Source: Uranotaenia lowii (Eukaryota; Arthropoda; Insecta; Diptera; Culicidae). Taken from it: 64,000 nucleotides of DNA. The notes beneath the pieces were generated by a model that worked only from the letters and a program-made list of their open reading frames with translations, did not search any database and was not told where the DNA came from. The position numbers were made by a program, and so were the translations under genes. The stretch covers positions 189,031,127 through 189,095,126 of the forward strand of contig NC_073693.1 in assembly GCF_029784155.1 (NCBI RefSeq), given 5' to 3'. This document shows positions 34,705-46,694 of this stretch, piece by piece. The number at the start of each line of letters is the position of its first letter. Positions within the stretch are counted from its first letter, which is position 1.

Positions 34705-34897
34705 ATTATGTTGATTTTTCAGTACAAAATATTTAATTTTCCCATACAAACCTGAAAGTTCAAATTTACTCATTTAAACATTACTTAAAAATTCTGCAAA
34801 AAATCATGGATGAGTTTTGGACCAAAAAGAAGCTTTTAAGACCCCAGGGTTTGAGAAATTCAAAAATGACCCCAAATCGACTCAGTCTAATGCACAC

Positions 34898-35194
34898 CCA
34901 AGTAAAAGCCGTTAAAATTGGCCCTACTTCAGCCTTATAGTCGAAGATATAACCTGCTTACAAAGCCTATCAAGCTCTTTATTCTACTATAGGGCTGCCC
35001 AAAGGCCACTTTTGGCGTGTATTTCGGCCGATATACTGCTTGTCAAAATATTTTTCCAGTGGGTACAACCCACAGTACAAAACACCAAAAAATAAAAAAA
35101 AGTTATTTATGTTTTTGTCCTTTTCTACCTTATGCTATTTGTTTCTTTAGTCCTTTCATCCCTTCTTTCCCCATCTGCTGATTTTTTTTAGAAT
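34898..35194. other. Spacer starting CCCAAGTAAAAGCC
   Basis: It starts with a word resembling the CCCAAGCAACC tips of the elements at 13340 and 21152, but no inverted partner was found. Confidence 0.3.
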
Positions 35195-35300
35195 GGAACA
35201 TTGTTGCTCCAGGCACAGGAATCGAACTCTTGTCGTGGCAGTTGCTAGTATTTATCAGCAATTCTGCTCCTTGGTCTAATCCAGCAATGTTGTCAACCTG
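35195..35300 (-). other. tRNA-like module
   Basis: On the minus strand GATTAGACCAAGGAGCAGAA is A-box-like and GAGTTCGATTCCTGTG is a good B box. Flanking CATTGCTGGA and TGCCTGGAGCAACAATG give partial pairing. It is probably a SINE or tRNA-derived relic. Confidence 0.45.
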
Positions 35301-36012
35301 GAAAAAAAGTTGTATTTAAATTGTAATGCTTTATGGGTACCCTGAACTCATATTATTTTATCTGTTTCATACAATACAAAAATGATAAATTAACAAATTC
35401 GTAGAGCTTATTGATCGAAGAAAAGAAACTTCAGTATATGACTGTTTAATTTTAAGAATTCTTTATTTTGAACGAGCATATGACTGTTATAACATTTTTT
35501 TTATTCATTCTCATAAACTACGTTGACCTACATCGCTTTCGACCTCGCCTATGTGGTTGCTTATTGCCTTTTTCGATTGCAACCTATCTGGTTGTCCGCC
35601 TTTGTCCGATAGTGGTCTGGATGCATGCCTGATAGCTTGGGAAAGGAAGTATCACTTTTCTAGTATGTTAGAGGAGTTCCAAAATACTTAGCTTGGAATG
35701 TTGGATGCTGATCTGATGCTCCTAACCACGATCAGCGCCCTGATGCCGATTCTTTTGCTGTTTGCGTCCGAAATATCCCCGGACCTCCAAATTCTGAGCC
35801 CTCCAAGCTCTCTGACTTCCAGCAACTGACTTGAGCCGAACATGCTAGTTCCCAAGCTCTTCCGACACATATCAGACCAAAACACAAACACATAAAATAC
35901 TGACTCAAACATAAATTTCATTACGACTCAATTCTGACTTTTTGACCAACTGTATTACTGACTTTTTCTCAAAATGTTTTCCCAACAACCAATTCTGAGT
36001 AATTTTCCAACA

Positions 36013-36112
36013 ATGTTCTCAGACTGTTTTTCTGACCAGTTTTTTGAATGATTTTCCGAATGTTTTTCTGACCGTGTTTCTGAATGGGTTTCCGACTTGC
36101 TTTCTGAAAAAG
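36013..36112. repeat. 12-bp minisatellite
   Basis: Units such as GTTTTTCTGACC, GATTTTCCGAAT and GTGTTTCTGAAT follow one another about eight times. On the minus strand it encodes a Ser-Glu-x-x repeat, which explains the open frame there. Confidence 0.8.
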
Positions 36113-36225
36113 TTTCACAGACAAAAAATCTGACTCCGAAAAAAACTGACACATGCCCAAGTGACTTCTCTCCAATAGTCAAACCGTATCATAACTGACT
36201 CAGATTCCGATAGCTTCATTCCGAT

Positions 36226-36256
36226 TGATTTGTGTGAGTGTATGTGTGTGTGTGAT
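36226..36256. repeat. TG microsatellite
   Basis: TGTGTGAGTGTATGTGTGTG and further TG units. Confidence 0.85.
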
Positions 36257-37030
36257 GCAGAGTTGCGTTAGAGAGTCCTGGTACTTAATCCAGGATGATG
36301 CTTGATGAGAAACCGCCAAATGCTAGTCCTGATCCCGTCGATCAGAGTATCCGAAAACCGAAATCCAACGCAACTCTGAAGTGTACCGAACCGAATATTT
36401 GAATCTCAAAGTTTCCCGAAAACTCCTGATGGCGGAGTGACTGCACAAAAAACTTCCGGAAGTAATTTTTGTGTTCGGAGGCGCACTGGAAAGCCCTGGT
36501 ATTGCCATGCCCGATTGCAGCAGAAAAGACACAGCAGAAAAAAAACCGTCACATGAATGTCCTGATCCCGCGATCAGGTTAACCGAAAAACGAATTCCAA
36601 CGCCTACTCCGAACATTTCCGAATGTTAATACAAATGATTGATTTTCCGAATTGAATTTTTACCGAATAAAACCCCTTTATGATTTTGTATAGTGTATTG
36701 TACAAGTGTGTTGAAGTTAATCTGAATGATTCGCTGGCCGATTTCCGAATGACTGGTGGACTGACTGTGACCCCAAATGATTTTTGGACCGATTTGAACC
36801 CAACTGGTTCCCGAAAAATATCAATGGTTTGCCGATTGATACCGAATATGAATCCAATTGATTCACGTAAAACTAAATGATTTGCTGACATTTTCGAGGC
36901 GCACCTGGTCCGCTCCAGGCCCCTCTACACTGAATGGTTACTGACTTTTTCCCGACTCAAAAGCTGACAAATTACCGACTGATTATCAACATAATCCAGA
37001 CCTCAACGATTCCGACTTGAGTGAGTTCCG

Positions 37031-38727
37031 CCAGTAGGTAGCATGTTCCCGAACTTGAATGATAATACAAATGAAAATCCAATTACCTATGCAAGTATGT
37101 ATGAAATTCCAAAAATAATCACAGTACAAGGCAATATAATAATAAACACAAAAAAAAGACTTCAATCAAATTTTTAAAACAACTTTGACAAGCTATGAAT
37201 GTGTCTCTGATCAATCTTCATCATAAAAATGACTGAAGTACCGGCAATACTTGATTCAGCTTCAACCTGAATCCTGACCTGATCGCCATTCACTATGAAC
37301 AAATTACCATTAACAAACTTTCCATGAAATACCGCAATCAACATAGGGTAATTAACAATGCATTAATTAGTGCGATTGGGATTTGTTTCCTTTAGATTTG
37401 AGTTTTGTAGTAACAGATGTCAACCAACACAAGGTTTTTTCAATTGAATTTTGGCAATATTCAAATCATCCGAATAATGATCGTTTGTAAATCAACGTAC
37501 CTTTAATGTTTTGAGCTTCATCAATTGACCCTCAATCGTGCTCTTGCCAATCCCAATGTAAGATTTTTCCAGATCGTGTAAGTTGTGTCCATGTTGACGA
37601 AATATGCACCACATAGTCAGTGTCAGGTCCAACTTCTTTTTCACAATCACTAAATACAATTCTCAAAACCGAACTGATGCACATAAATACTATGCTTATC
37701 AATATAAACGACAGCATTTTTGTACATAAACCACTCTCTTTTTGTGGAAAAAACTAGTCAACTTGGGAAGAAAATCCAATCCGACCGAAACCACAGATTG
37801 ATGTTTTTTACATTTGCCTTCTTTGTCCATCTTCTGACAGTTCGAATTCGTTTCATTTTTCGATTGTTCCCTCAGTTTTATAGAAGCGTGTTGAATTTAG
37901 CAAAGACGGTGGATTCTTAAGACTGGACTGCAAAACTGTTTTCACGAAATTCACTTGGAGGGTGGGATTGAACCCGGATGTAGTTTTTGAAGTATTACCG
38001 TTGACATTGATTTGCGTAACAAATATGTTAAAACCAGAAAATTATTCGTCGGGTATAGGTCAGACATATCTATCACAAAAACATGTTATCGCAAAGTTTT
38101 TATGCACATAGAGGATAACATTAAGTGGACCAACCATGGTATTTGAATCGTTCAGAATTATGGCAAAAGGTGGTGAATTGTGGAGTTGTCAACCTCTTTA
38201 ACACTTTGTTATTATTTGTAACATAAAATGCGTCTTGGAATTAACTTTTGATTCGTTGTAGATTTTTCACTAAATGAAGATGAGTTTCCGACTGACAGCA
38301 TGACAAGTATCGGGAGTTCAACGAAAAGGTAAAGTATACACATTGAATGGAAGATTGAGGTGGAATCGGCTACTTATTTATGATGTTGATAACTGTGGAC
38401 GCAATCGCATAATAGTTGTCGGAATTTTTTTTCTTATATGCTGAACGAATGAAGGTACAGGTTTGAGATGTTTTTGGACATATTTTGTGGTGGATAAATA
38501 AGTAGCTTGGAGTTGGCAGGCACTCGAATGCAATTTTCTGGACTGTGATTTTAGGTATACTACACGCATGATATGATTCAATTGACTATGGTAGGTCGAA
38601 CAAGATCTTCCGATTAATGACTTGGTTGACTCAAGTGGACAATGCTTTCACACGCTTGAACACATACATTTTACAGGACTAACGACTTTAACGACTTTCA
38701 CATTAACTTCCTTGATAGATGATGCAG
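37031..38727. other. AT-rich DNA, nothing recognised
   Basis: Short frames only; none resembles a known family. Confidence 0.4.
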
Positions 38728-38746
38728 TTTTTTTTTTTTTTTTTTT
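38728..38746. repeat. T19 run, possible poly(A) of a minus-strand retroposed fragment
   Basis: Nineteen T residues are followed by ATTAAGGACCTTTTTAAC. A minus-strand retrotransposon 3' end would give this pattern, but no target duplication or coding match was found. Confidence 0.35.
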
Positions 38747-38749
38747 ATT

Positions 38750-40843
38750 AAGGACCTTTTTAACTTTCGGTCCATACAGTTTGAAATCCTCACACACGCT
38801 CATACATACCGTACCGTACATACCGTCTGATGCTTCGATTTGGTTTATGATCTGGCTCGATAGGACCATGTTCAGGATCGCCCCTGATGGCAGGATCGAT
38901 AGCATCAGATTTTCTTTACCGAATAAAAACGCACTCATTCTCAAAACATTACAACAACTTTAGTGGACTGTATTTTACTTCGATAGACTAAGACTTTTAA
39001 CAATTATGGACTTCTCACAAACTATGGTCCCCTTGGACCTCTGACACTGGCCATTCCGGCCTCTGACTCTGGCCACTTAGGCCTCTGATTTCGTTACCGT
39101 CTCCGCTGGTGGTTGGCTGGGAAAAGAGACCGAGCCTTGGGCTGGATTTGGTTGGACCCTTCGGAAAACCCGAGGCCCGAGGAAAACCGATGATAATTTG
39201 GCGCGCAATGCCAACCGTTAATGCTAGCAGCATGGCGATGCTGCTACTGAGCCTTTTCTGGTATTAGGGTGGTTCAATGAAACTCGTTCGTTCCAGAACA
39301 GAAGGGTACGTAGAAGTTTGTTATGATTTTGGATAATGTTGATTTTTGTTTTTTTTTGGTAAATGACACCCACAAAGGCACTGACGTTTACTATCTAAGC
39401 TCATATAGAGCTTAGTTGAAGTTTGAATGTCACAGGGCCAATTAGCATTTGTAAACGTTTTTTACGGATAATAGACACTGAAATGCTGATATACTGCCCA
39501 TACGCGGCTTGTAACAGTGCTTGATGGTTTGTTGGGCATGATCACCCCAAGGTTGCTGATCTTCGCTCAGAATGGTTTTTCACCCCGATCCTAGTCGCCA
39601 ACGAGTTTACTCCTCAACATAGAAAGTGTGTTTTCTTTAGAAACGACGCTTTTCAGCATCGAACGGCGCAAACCTAGTTTGTTTTTCTTCCCCTCTTTAG
39701 TGATCCGTTATTTTCTGAGTTACTATCGGTAACCACCAAACAATCATCATTCGATTCTGATGAAAATATAGCGCGTAGACGGCGTCGAATACTCCACATC
39801 TACTCGACTCGCTGACGATCATGCTTCGCCGCGAACGCTTCATGAAGGAAAACGAGTTAATTCTTGGAACGCAAGAGATGCCCAAAAACCAAATTTATGC
39901 CTAAATTGCCTTTTTTTCCTCTCAAGGTGTGTTAATTATCTTATTAAATATCGGCCTTAGTTTTTATCCCAGGAATTGATCCCTTGTAGCATTCTTCCTT
40001 AAAGGCCTGATTTTGGGCATGAATCGTCATCAACTCGCGCCGAATCAACTCGCAAAGAAATCATTCAGTAGCGAAGCGAATGATTGCTGGAGTAAACAAT
40101 GACTGAAAATCGGAAGGAGAAAATCAACAAGGAACGCTAGGCAACACAAACAGAACGAAAATTCATAGTACATGGTTCACTAGGACGGCGTTCTTATGTT
40201 GTATGTTTTGATTCGTTCGCGAGTCAATGTTGCAGCGTCGTTACTGTGGTTGCGTCGGTAACGATTAGAAATTTTGAAGCAAACGAAGCGATTATCAGTA
40301 ACCCTGGATCACCCCTAGGGGATGATAAACAAACATTCAAACACTGGGCCAAAACAGCTGAGAGAAATTCAGAAGGATGAGGGCTTGTCAGCCAAACATC
40401 GGAACACTGTTGAATTGAACAAAACGAATATCGGCCATATCCCAGCAAACATTTTTGCAGGTATATTTCTCAACAACTTTGTTATACGTTTCATATACAT
40501 TATAGAATGATCGTATGAAACACGAAAAAACAGCCTTTACCTACCAAAGTGGAGGCAATATACATATATAGAAAGAATGCAAGAGAGTACAAGTTTTTTC
40601 TCTCATCGCATGCGAACCGTTGCCAGCGACAATATTTGCTGTTTCTGTCGTTGGGCAATTCTTGCAAATACACCATCCGATTTTCATCAATCTGGTTGCA
40701 CTGCTGGACGCAGAGAGAACAAAGAAGGTGTTCTCTCACTTAACCCACGCGGGAGAAAAAAAAGTAACGAAATCGTCTTTATAATCTGCAAACATGGCAG
40801 ACTTTTTATCATATCCGATTTAAACCATTTAATACGAGTTCAA
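38750..40843. other. Mixed-composition DNA without assignable genes
   Basis: The stretch 39015-39235 is GC-richer and opens a 72-residue minus-strand frame with a hydrophobic start (MLLALTVGIARQIIIGF), but there is no homology I recognise. No repeat boundary was found. Confidence 0.35.
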
Positions 40844-40848
40844 GTAAC

Positions 40849-41207
40849 TGTCGTAACCGGTGGTCTCAGGACATCACATCCGATTCAATTTTCAACCTCT
40901 AAATCACGAAACATCCAGAACATATGTCCTATCTCTTGTACAATCTAGTTCAAACTGATCTTTCATCTAATTTTCTTTTACATGAACGGAACCTATTTGA
41001 ATAGCTCTCTCTTTCTCTCAACTTGAAAGCGGACTCTCGAATTCATGCTCGAATTGCATGAATGCTGGAACTCTATTCCTCTCTTTCTAACACCGGTGTA
41101 TCTTTATTTTTACACTGATGCAAATCACCAGATATTTCCTATTTCTACAAAACACATAAAATTTATTTATTTTCTTTAATTACTCATTATTACCCATACT
41201 CACTACA
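40849..41207 (-). repeat. 3' LTR of the non-autonomous element
   Basis: Identical to 46695-47053 by direct reading. It follows the polypurine tract in minus orientation. The target base block GTAAC lies directly outside. Confidence 0.9.
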
Positions 41208-41227
41208 TTCATCTCCTCCTCTACTCC
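41208..41227 (-). promoter_or_regulatory. Polypurine tract
   Basis: The minus strand reads GGAGTAGAGGAGGAGATGAA immediately before the 3' LTR. In LTR elements this tract primes plus-strand DNA synthesis. It fixes the orientation of the element, since no comparable tract precedes the other LTR. Confidence 0.75.
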
Positions 41228-42840
41228 CAATACAAAAATTAGGATCCAAGAAAAAAATTGTTTACTAAAACAAAATTATAATTTGTCATCTAGGCAACGA
41301 TCAGTGCTATTCTTAAGAAGTATAAGTAGCCTTTGATCTACTTTGTTATAGATCTACATTAGAAATCCACATTATAAATCTTGCTAATTTTGCTCTTCAT
41401 TTGCCATACACCATTTGCTGTTCTGTCCTATTCATAATAAACGAAGGTAGTTCAAGTCACAGATCTACAAAACACAGTTTTTTTACGAAGGGAAATAACT
41501 TCTAGACGTCCCAGGAGCTTAATTTGGATTATCCAACGGCTGTTCTGCCTTCAATTTATTCTACATAGTCGCAGATTGCCATTTTCATAACGAATTTTCA
41601 GGTGGCATTGCCTACCAGCGCAATTCGATTTTTTTTACTTGCAAATACATTTACTACATTAATCCAATCATTGTGAACTTAACGGACTTATCATTGCTTA
41701 GAATTGATTCGAATTTAACGGACTTATCATTGAACAAAATTGAATACAATTATTTCTGCATCACCGTGAGGATCATTTACTCATATTTGTAGATTTGCAG
41801 CTAATCGTGTATTTAAATATGTAACGCAAATAACGGTTGTTTGACACTTGCAAGCTCGAGCCAAAATTCATGACAATAACAGGACATAACAACAAGTAAC
41901 ATATTGATAGTGATATGCGATATTTGCTTCATTCGTCAATCAACAGGTTAAAAATCGGATTCGGATGCCTTAAATATTTATCAGGAAGGTTTCATAGTTT
42001 AGTGCTTCAGGCAGCAGAGAAACTGAACACCGATAGAAACCAAGTCGGGCCGAAACAAAATACCTATGCTTAAAGAAAGGAACCGGACAACGGGATGTTT
42101 CATTGTTCTGTCATTACGAACGGACAGATAGACTTCCAACATGATTCTCATTTTCTTCATTTTCGTTCCTAGCAAGCTTGAACAACTGTGAAATGTATTC
42201 GTCCTTTACAATAAACCAGGACACAGGATCCTGTAGGAATCTCTTCGATATCGTCATATCGTGGAATTAGCGTTGGTTCCATGCCAACGCTAAATTAGCG
42301 CTGAACAACCTGCTTTTATATTTCTGTATCTTCAACTAATCAAACCAAACAGTTTTCTATGAGTAAGTACCTATATTATCATTAGATAAGGATGTTTATC
42401 TGCATTGCATTTAACACAGGGTTATTACGTGCCGAAAAAACACCCAGCCCATCAAGATTCAACTTGACGACTCCAATGTTGATGTTATATCAGTTTCAGA
42501 TTATGATTTATTTATTTGTTTAAGAGTTGAACAGATTTAATCTTTCAGACAAATGACTACTCAAATTCAGATTTATGTCTCGAATAGAGAAACCATCACT
42601 CCGTTTGTGACTCAGATTCAGATTAGCAAATGATTGATTACAACACTTACTAAGAAAAATTTCAATGAACTTGTCAACTCAAATTTTAATTTTTCAAGAT
42701 TACAAGATTACAACACTGACTTTAGCCACAATTAAATAGAATTCAATTCTAGTGAACTCTTTAACTTCTGAACAATAAATATTTTCAGATTTGGTTTGAT
42801 CTCTGCATTCAGGTTTAGATTGAATAATCAGTTGTTTTAA
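41228..42840 (-). other. LTR-element interior, AT-rich, non-coding
   Basis: Interior of the LARD-like element next to its 3' LTR. No reading frame longer than about 60 codons and no repeat period was recognised. Confidence 0.6.
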
Positions 42841-45000
42841 AATAAGATTTTAAATGAAATTTTGGATTTCACACTGAGATCATAGAAAATCTTTTCTCAG
42901 AACGTAATTATAAAGAACCCTTTCTCCGAAACAAATTTTACTGTATTGTATTGTAAACTTGGACTCACGAGTACATTTTCAAAAAGTTCAGTTTCTATTT
43001 TCTGATGTTGCACTCAAGCTTCAAATATTACTTAAGGGTAATTTTTCAGGTACAAATTATATACAACATTTTCATAACCCTTATTTCAAGTGAAATATCA
43101 GAGCTTACACCGATTTCAATAACAAAACTATCTTCTGAATAAATTCAAACAATAGATCCAATCCTAGAGTGACGTTCAATGTTAATAACCATTCAAATTA
43201 CAAATTTAGACTCAGACTTTAATTCCTCGTATAAAGGCCAACTCGAATTTCTGATCTGAATTTAGTGCTCAAACTGCAGTATGAAGCATATAAAGTTTCT
43301 ATTTTCTGTACCTACTACATTTTTTATACTTCAGAGTTCAGCTCCATAGTAAGGTTTTCGATTCCAATCTCGGACTTAGGCTTCAGATTCAGATTTTAAA
43401 CTACTATTCGAAATGTTTACTCAGATTTTTCACAACCTTTAAAAATTAATGTTCAAGATGAATTTCTGATCTCTAAATCAATCTTTAAATAGTCCATTAA
43501 GGAATGTATTCGCTGTACGTACTTCAATGCACAATTACTATCAATTAGAAGCTTTAGAGTTTATATTTTTCCAATTCATAGCAATCGAATTTATCTGGTC
43601 ATTAGCTCTTGTCATCCAAATATGATCACGTTTGTCTTTTTCTGTTTTGCAAATAGTCATCTCCAGCAAAACTTTCATTATTTACCGTCATCTTCCTGGA
43701 GCTATTCAGCTCATGATGATTTCTTCCGACTTACTTCTCGTACAGTTTTGTGAAGAAGTTTCAAAAAAAAATTTCATATCTCACACTGATTTCAAAACCA
43801 GTTCTTAGGGTCAAATTACAGAATTTATTTTTGAGTTGCTTCTTTATTATGATTTATTTATAAGGACTATACTCAGACTCACTTTTGATGTTTTTTTTTT
43901 AAATTTCTAACACAATGTTTTTTCTGCTAACATTATAAATTCAGATTCGGGATTTAATTCTATATATAAATGCAAATTTGACCTGAATTTTGTTCTCAGA
44001 ATGAAATTTGAAGATTCCACATTTCTTACCACATTTCATATTCAAACCGCACAATTTAGTTTTATATTTATGTCTCAAATTCAAATCTTCAAATTTGGCT
44101 TCAGATCCAGATTTTAAACTTCAATTCGATTGTTTTTTTTAACGATTTTTCACAACACTGAAAACTGATTGTTCAGGCAAAATTGTTCATATCTTAAACG
44201 CAATCTTTAGATAGCCATTCAAGGAAGACGTTTCAAATTCAGATCTTATTTGATTTAATCAAAGAAAAGATGGATTATGATCTAACATAGATTCAAGCCA
44301 AATTTAACGATACCGATTCATACATCGAAATCATTTTATTCATCATTAAACTTTTTTTTTTTACTAGTAGTGTATGCATGTAAAGAATCAACGATCAGAC
44401 CGAAAATATTACAATACAGATTCAAACATTACAATCATTTCGAGCGCATCAATATATTATTTCTATCAATACTATAAATAAGTTGCACCTGGCTTTAATT
44501 CTCTGACTGAAGTATGAAGATCCAGATTTAGATTTCTAATCTAAATGATGTTTTGATGCTTAATCAATTTTCTGATACAGAGGCCGCAGTGGAATTTCAG
44601 ATCTCACTCCGATATTATATCAAGTTCTCAGATTCAAATTACAATTTCTTAATAAAACTTATATCATGATTAATTTATTCAAATTGTAGTCAGACTCACA
44701 TTCAATGTCATGTTTCTAACACAATGTTTGAACAATCGAAGTTTACGAATTTAGACTTAGAGTTCAGTTCTATCCACTAATGCCAATTTAAATTTCTGAC
44801 CTTGAAGTTTTGAAGTTCTGGTTCAATTTTCCGATCTCTAATTCAATCTGGTGGTTATTATTTAAGGCATTTATTCCGAATTTCAATTTTCCTTTTTAAA
44901 AGTCAAACCAAGGATGGGCTTAGATCTAAGACAGATTCAGACCGAAAATTTTACGATACCGATTTTATTATCAAAACAATTTTTAGTGCTGCAAAGATTT
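42841..45000 (-). repeat. Highly diverged ~0.7-0.8-kb tandem units in the LTR-element interior
   Basis: Several anchors recur in the same order. CTTCAGATTCAGATTTTAAA at 43390 matches CTTCAGATCCAGATTTTAAA at 44101. TTTCTAACACAATGTTT occurs at 43904 and 44713. TTCACACTGAGAT, TTACACCGATTTC, TCACACTGATTTC and TCACTCCGATAT occur at about 42869, 43104, 43781 and 44603. Spacings of about 700-820 bp suggest three or so ancient tandem copies. Short GATTCAGATTT words also recur within units. Confidence 0.65.
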
Positions 45001-45349
45001 ACAGTTAACTGTCGGAGCTACTTTGCTAAGTAAGACTTGCTTCTCTTCAGCCTCATAATCTATACTTGGGCAACATAGTCAGTACGCGAATAAATAAGTA
45101 AAAAATCAGATTTCAATTCTGTTTTGAAAATCGATTTCAGGTTCATATAAACATTCATAGGGTACCTTATACGTTTCAATTTCATATCAAACTACCGATA
45201 TAAACTCCTTTTTTTTTTAAGCTTCAATTCACTTTAATAGTAATCAATGGAATTTTTTCGTCTAATTTTCTCAGCTTTTTTTTGCTATATTGGTTATATT
45301 TATTCACTATCAGGTATTTTAATCGTCCTGTGGAACTTAAGAAAATTAC
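45001..45349 (-). other. LTR-element interior between the two repeat zones
   Basis: AT-rich, no coding or repeat structure recognised. Confidence 0.5.
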
Positions 45350-45876
45350 TTCAATTTTGATAAGAGATCCTCGCAGGGGAATTACTATCATTCTCACAAG
45401 GGAACGACTTTCATCCTCCCAGGGGGTGACTAATCTTCACAGGGATATTGTTTCAAGTATTCTTATAGAAGAACTGGTATTATCTTCACAAGGGAATGAT
45501 TTTCATCATCTTAAGGAGATTACTCTTATCCTCACAGTGGAATTACTATTATTCTTTCTGGAGAATTTCTATTAACCTCACAAGGAAATTACTTTCAGCT
45601 TCATAGGGGAATGCTATTATTCTTGCAAGGGAATTACTCTAACTCTCTTTACTATCCTCACAATTTTTTTTTTTTTTTTTTTTTGGCGATCCTAACAGAT
45701 GATTACTAATATTCTCATCATCCTCATAATGAAATTACTATTTTCCTCTCGGGGGTATTTTAATTGTCGGAACAAGGGCATTAGTTTAATCTTCACAGAG
45801 GGAATGTCAATTATCCTCATAATGGAATTTCTATTATCCTCTTTGGTGTTTACTATCATTCTCGCGGGATTTCTCC
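45350..45876 (-). repeat. Degenerate ~25-bp repeats grading into the 21-bp array
   Basis: ATCCTCACAAGGGAATTACT and variants recur irregularly about every 24-40 bp. They share the CCTC(A/T)CAGGGA core with the adjoining regular 21-bp array, so they look like older, diverged units of it. A T21 run lies at about 45664-45684. Confidence 0.7.
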
Positions 45877-46252
45877 ATCCTCACAGGGATTGGGTAATCC
45901 TCTCAGGGATTGATCTAATCCTCTCAGGGATTGGTCTAATCCTCCCAGGGATTGGTCTCATCCTCTCAGGGATTGGTCTTATCCTCACAGGAATTGGTCA
46001 AATCCTCTCAGGGATTGGTCGAATCCTCACAGGGATTGGTTTCATCTTCTCAGGGATTGGTCTTATCCTCCCAGGGATTGGTTCCATCCTCTCAGGGATT
46101 GATCTAATCCTCACGGGGATTGGTCTAATCCTCACAGGGATTTGTCTAACCCTCACAGGGATTGGTCTAATCCTCTCAGGGATGTCTAATCCTCACAGGG
46201 ATTGGTCTAGTCCTCACAGGGATTGGTCTAGTCCTCACAGGGATTGGTCTTA
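45877..46252 (-). repeat. 21-bp tandem array, about 18 units
   Basis: The unit is close to ATCCTCTCAGGGATTGGTCT plus A. About 18 copies follow with few substitutions; one unit carries an 8-bp deletion. Because 21 is a multiple of three, the plus strand stays open as a Gly-Ile-Gly-Leu-Ile-Leu-Ser heptad and gives a spurious 205-codon frame. The array lies about 0.44 kb inside the 5' LTR in element orientation. Confidence 0.95.
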
Positions 46253-46694
46253 TCATAACAAGGGTCACTATCATTTTTATAAGAATTACTATAATTCGCA
46301 ATTATCTTTTCAATAAATCAAAAATAACAGAAGCTTTGCCAGAGCTGTTAATCCTCCCAGAGATTACTGATAACTTCCCAGATTTTTCTGCTTTCACTGA
46401 AAAAAATTCACAAGAACATCACTTTGAAAAATTTCACCATTTCACCATTTAAAAAAAAAAATATTTTCAGTCTTGGCAAGTCAGATGAAAGAATTTTAAA
46501 ATGTTTCTGAATAAAGTACAGTTAATTATATTAACATCTCTGAATTTTCTCAATTTCTCCATGGCGTCCTTTCTGTACCGCCATTTTTCAATTTTCAAGC
46601 AATCTAGTTTAATCATATTCCCAGGTGATCTTCCTTTCAACGCATATTTACCTTCTTTTAAGATATTTGGGAGGCTCAACCACGCCATTTTGTT
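46253..46694 (-). other. Leader region of the LTR element
   Basis: Sequence between the 5' LTR and the 21-bp array in minus orientation. A 73-codon frame (46688-46467, starting MAWLSLPNILKEG) opens across the candidate primer-binding site. It has no gag motif, though it could be a gag relic. Confidence 0.4.
46673..46687 (-). promoter_or_regulatory. Candidate primer-binding site
   Basis: TGGCGTGGTTGAGCC starts 7 bases inside the 5' LTR on the minus strand. TGG is expected opposite a tRNA CCA end. I could not assign a tRNA, so the site is tentative. Confidence 0.35.

Larger units (their letters stand above)
33406..34889. mobile_element. Long palindromic hAT-type MITE with 8-bp TSD
   Basis: Tips TAGACTGAGTCGATTTGGGG are inverted repeats at 33406 and 34889. 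ATGCACAC is directly repeated at 33398-33405 and 34890-34897, fitting the hAT pattern nTnnnnAn. The arms pair nearly throughout: 33406-33790 pairs with 33832-34053 plus 34705-34889, the hairpin turning near 33810. The right arm is split by a 651-bp retroposed insert. No coding sequence. Removing the insert leaves a near-complete ~0.8-kb palindrome. Confidence 0.85.
35690..37030. repeat. Cryptically simple region rich in TGACT/TTCCGA motifs
   Basis: Motifs CTGACTTTTT, TTCCGAATG and TTCTGAATG recur through ~1.3 kb without one fixed period. Two longer direct repeats stand out: CCTGATCCCGTCGATCAG at 36333 and CCTGATCCCGCGATCAGG at 36561, each followed by CCGAAA and TCCAACGC. Frames across it are repeat artefacts. 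Confidence 0.7.

Noticed and set aside
35955..36182. Minus-strand Ser-Glu repeat protein
   Set aside because: Explained by the 12-bp minisatellite.
38728..38944. Minus-strand retrotransposon 3' end with poly(A)
   Set aside because: No target duplication and no recognisable coding sequence; only the T run supports it.
45877..46252. CRISPR-like array
   Set aside because: Units are contiguous 21-mers without spacers and lie in an insect retrotransposon.
45699..46316. 205-codon plus-strand frame with Gly-Ile-Gly-Leu heptads
   Set aside because: It is produced by the 21-bp tandem array, whose period is a multiple of three; it is not a protein gene.
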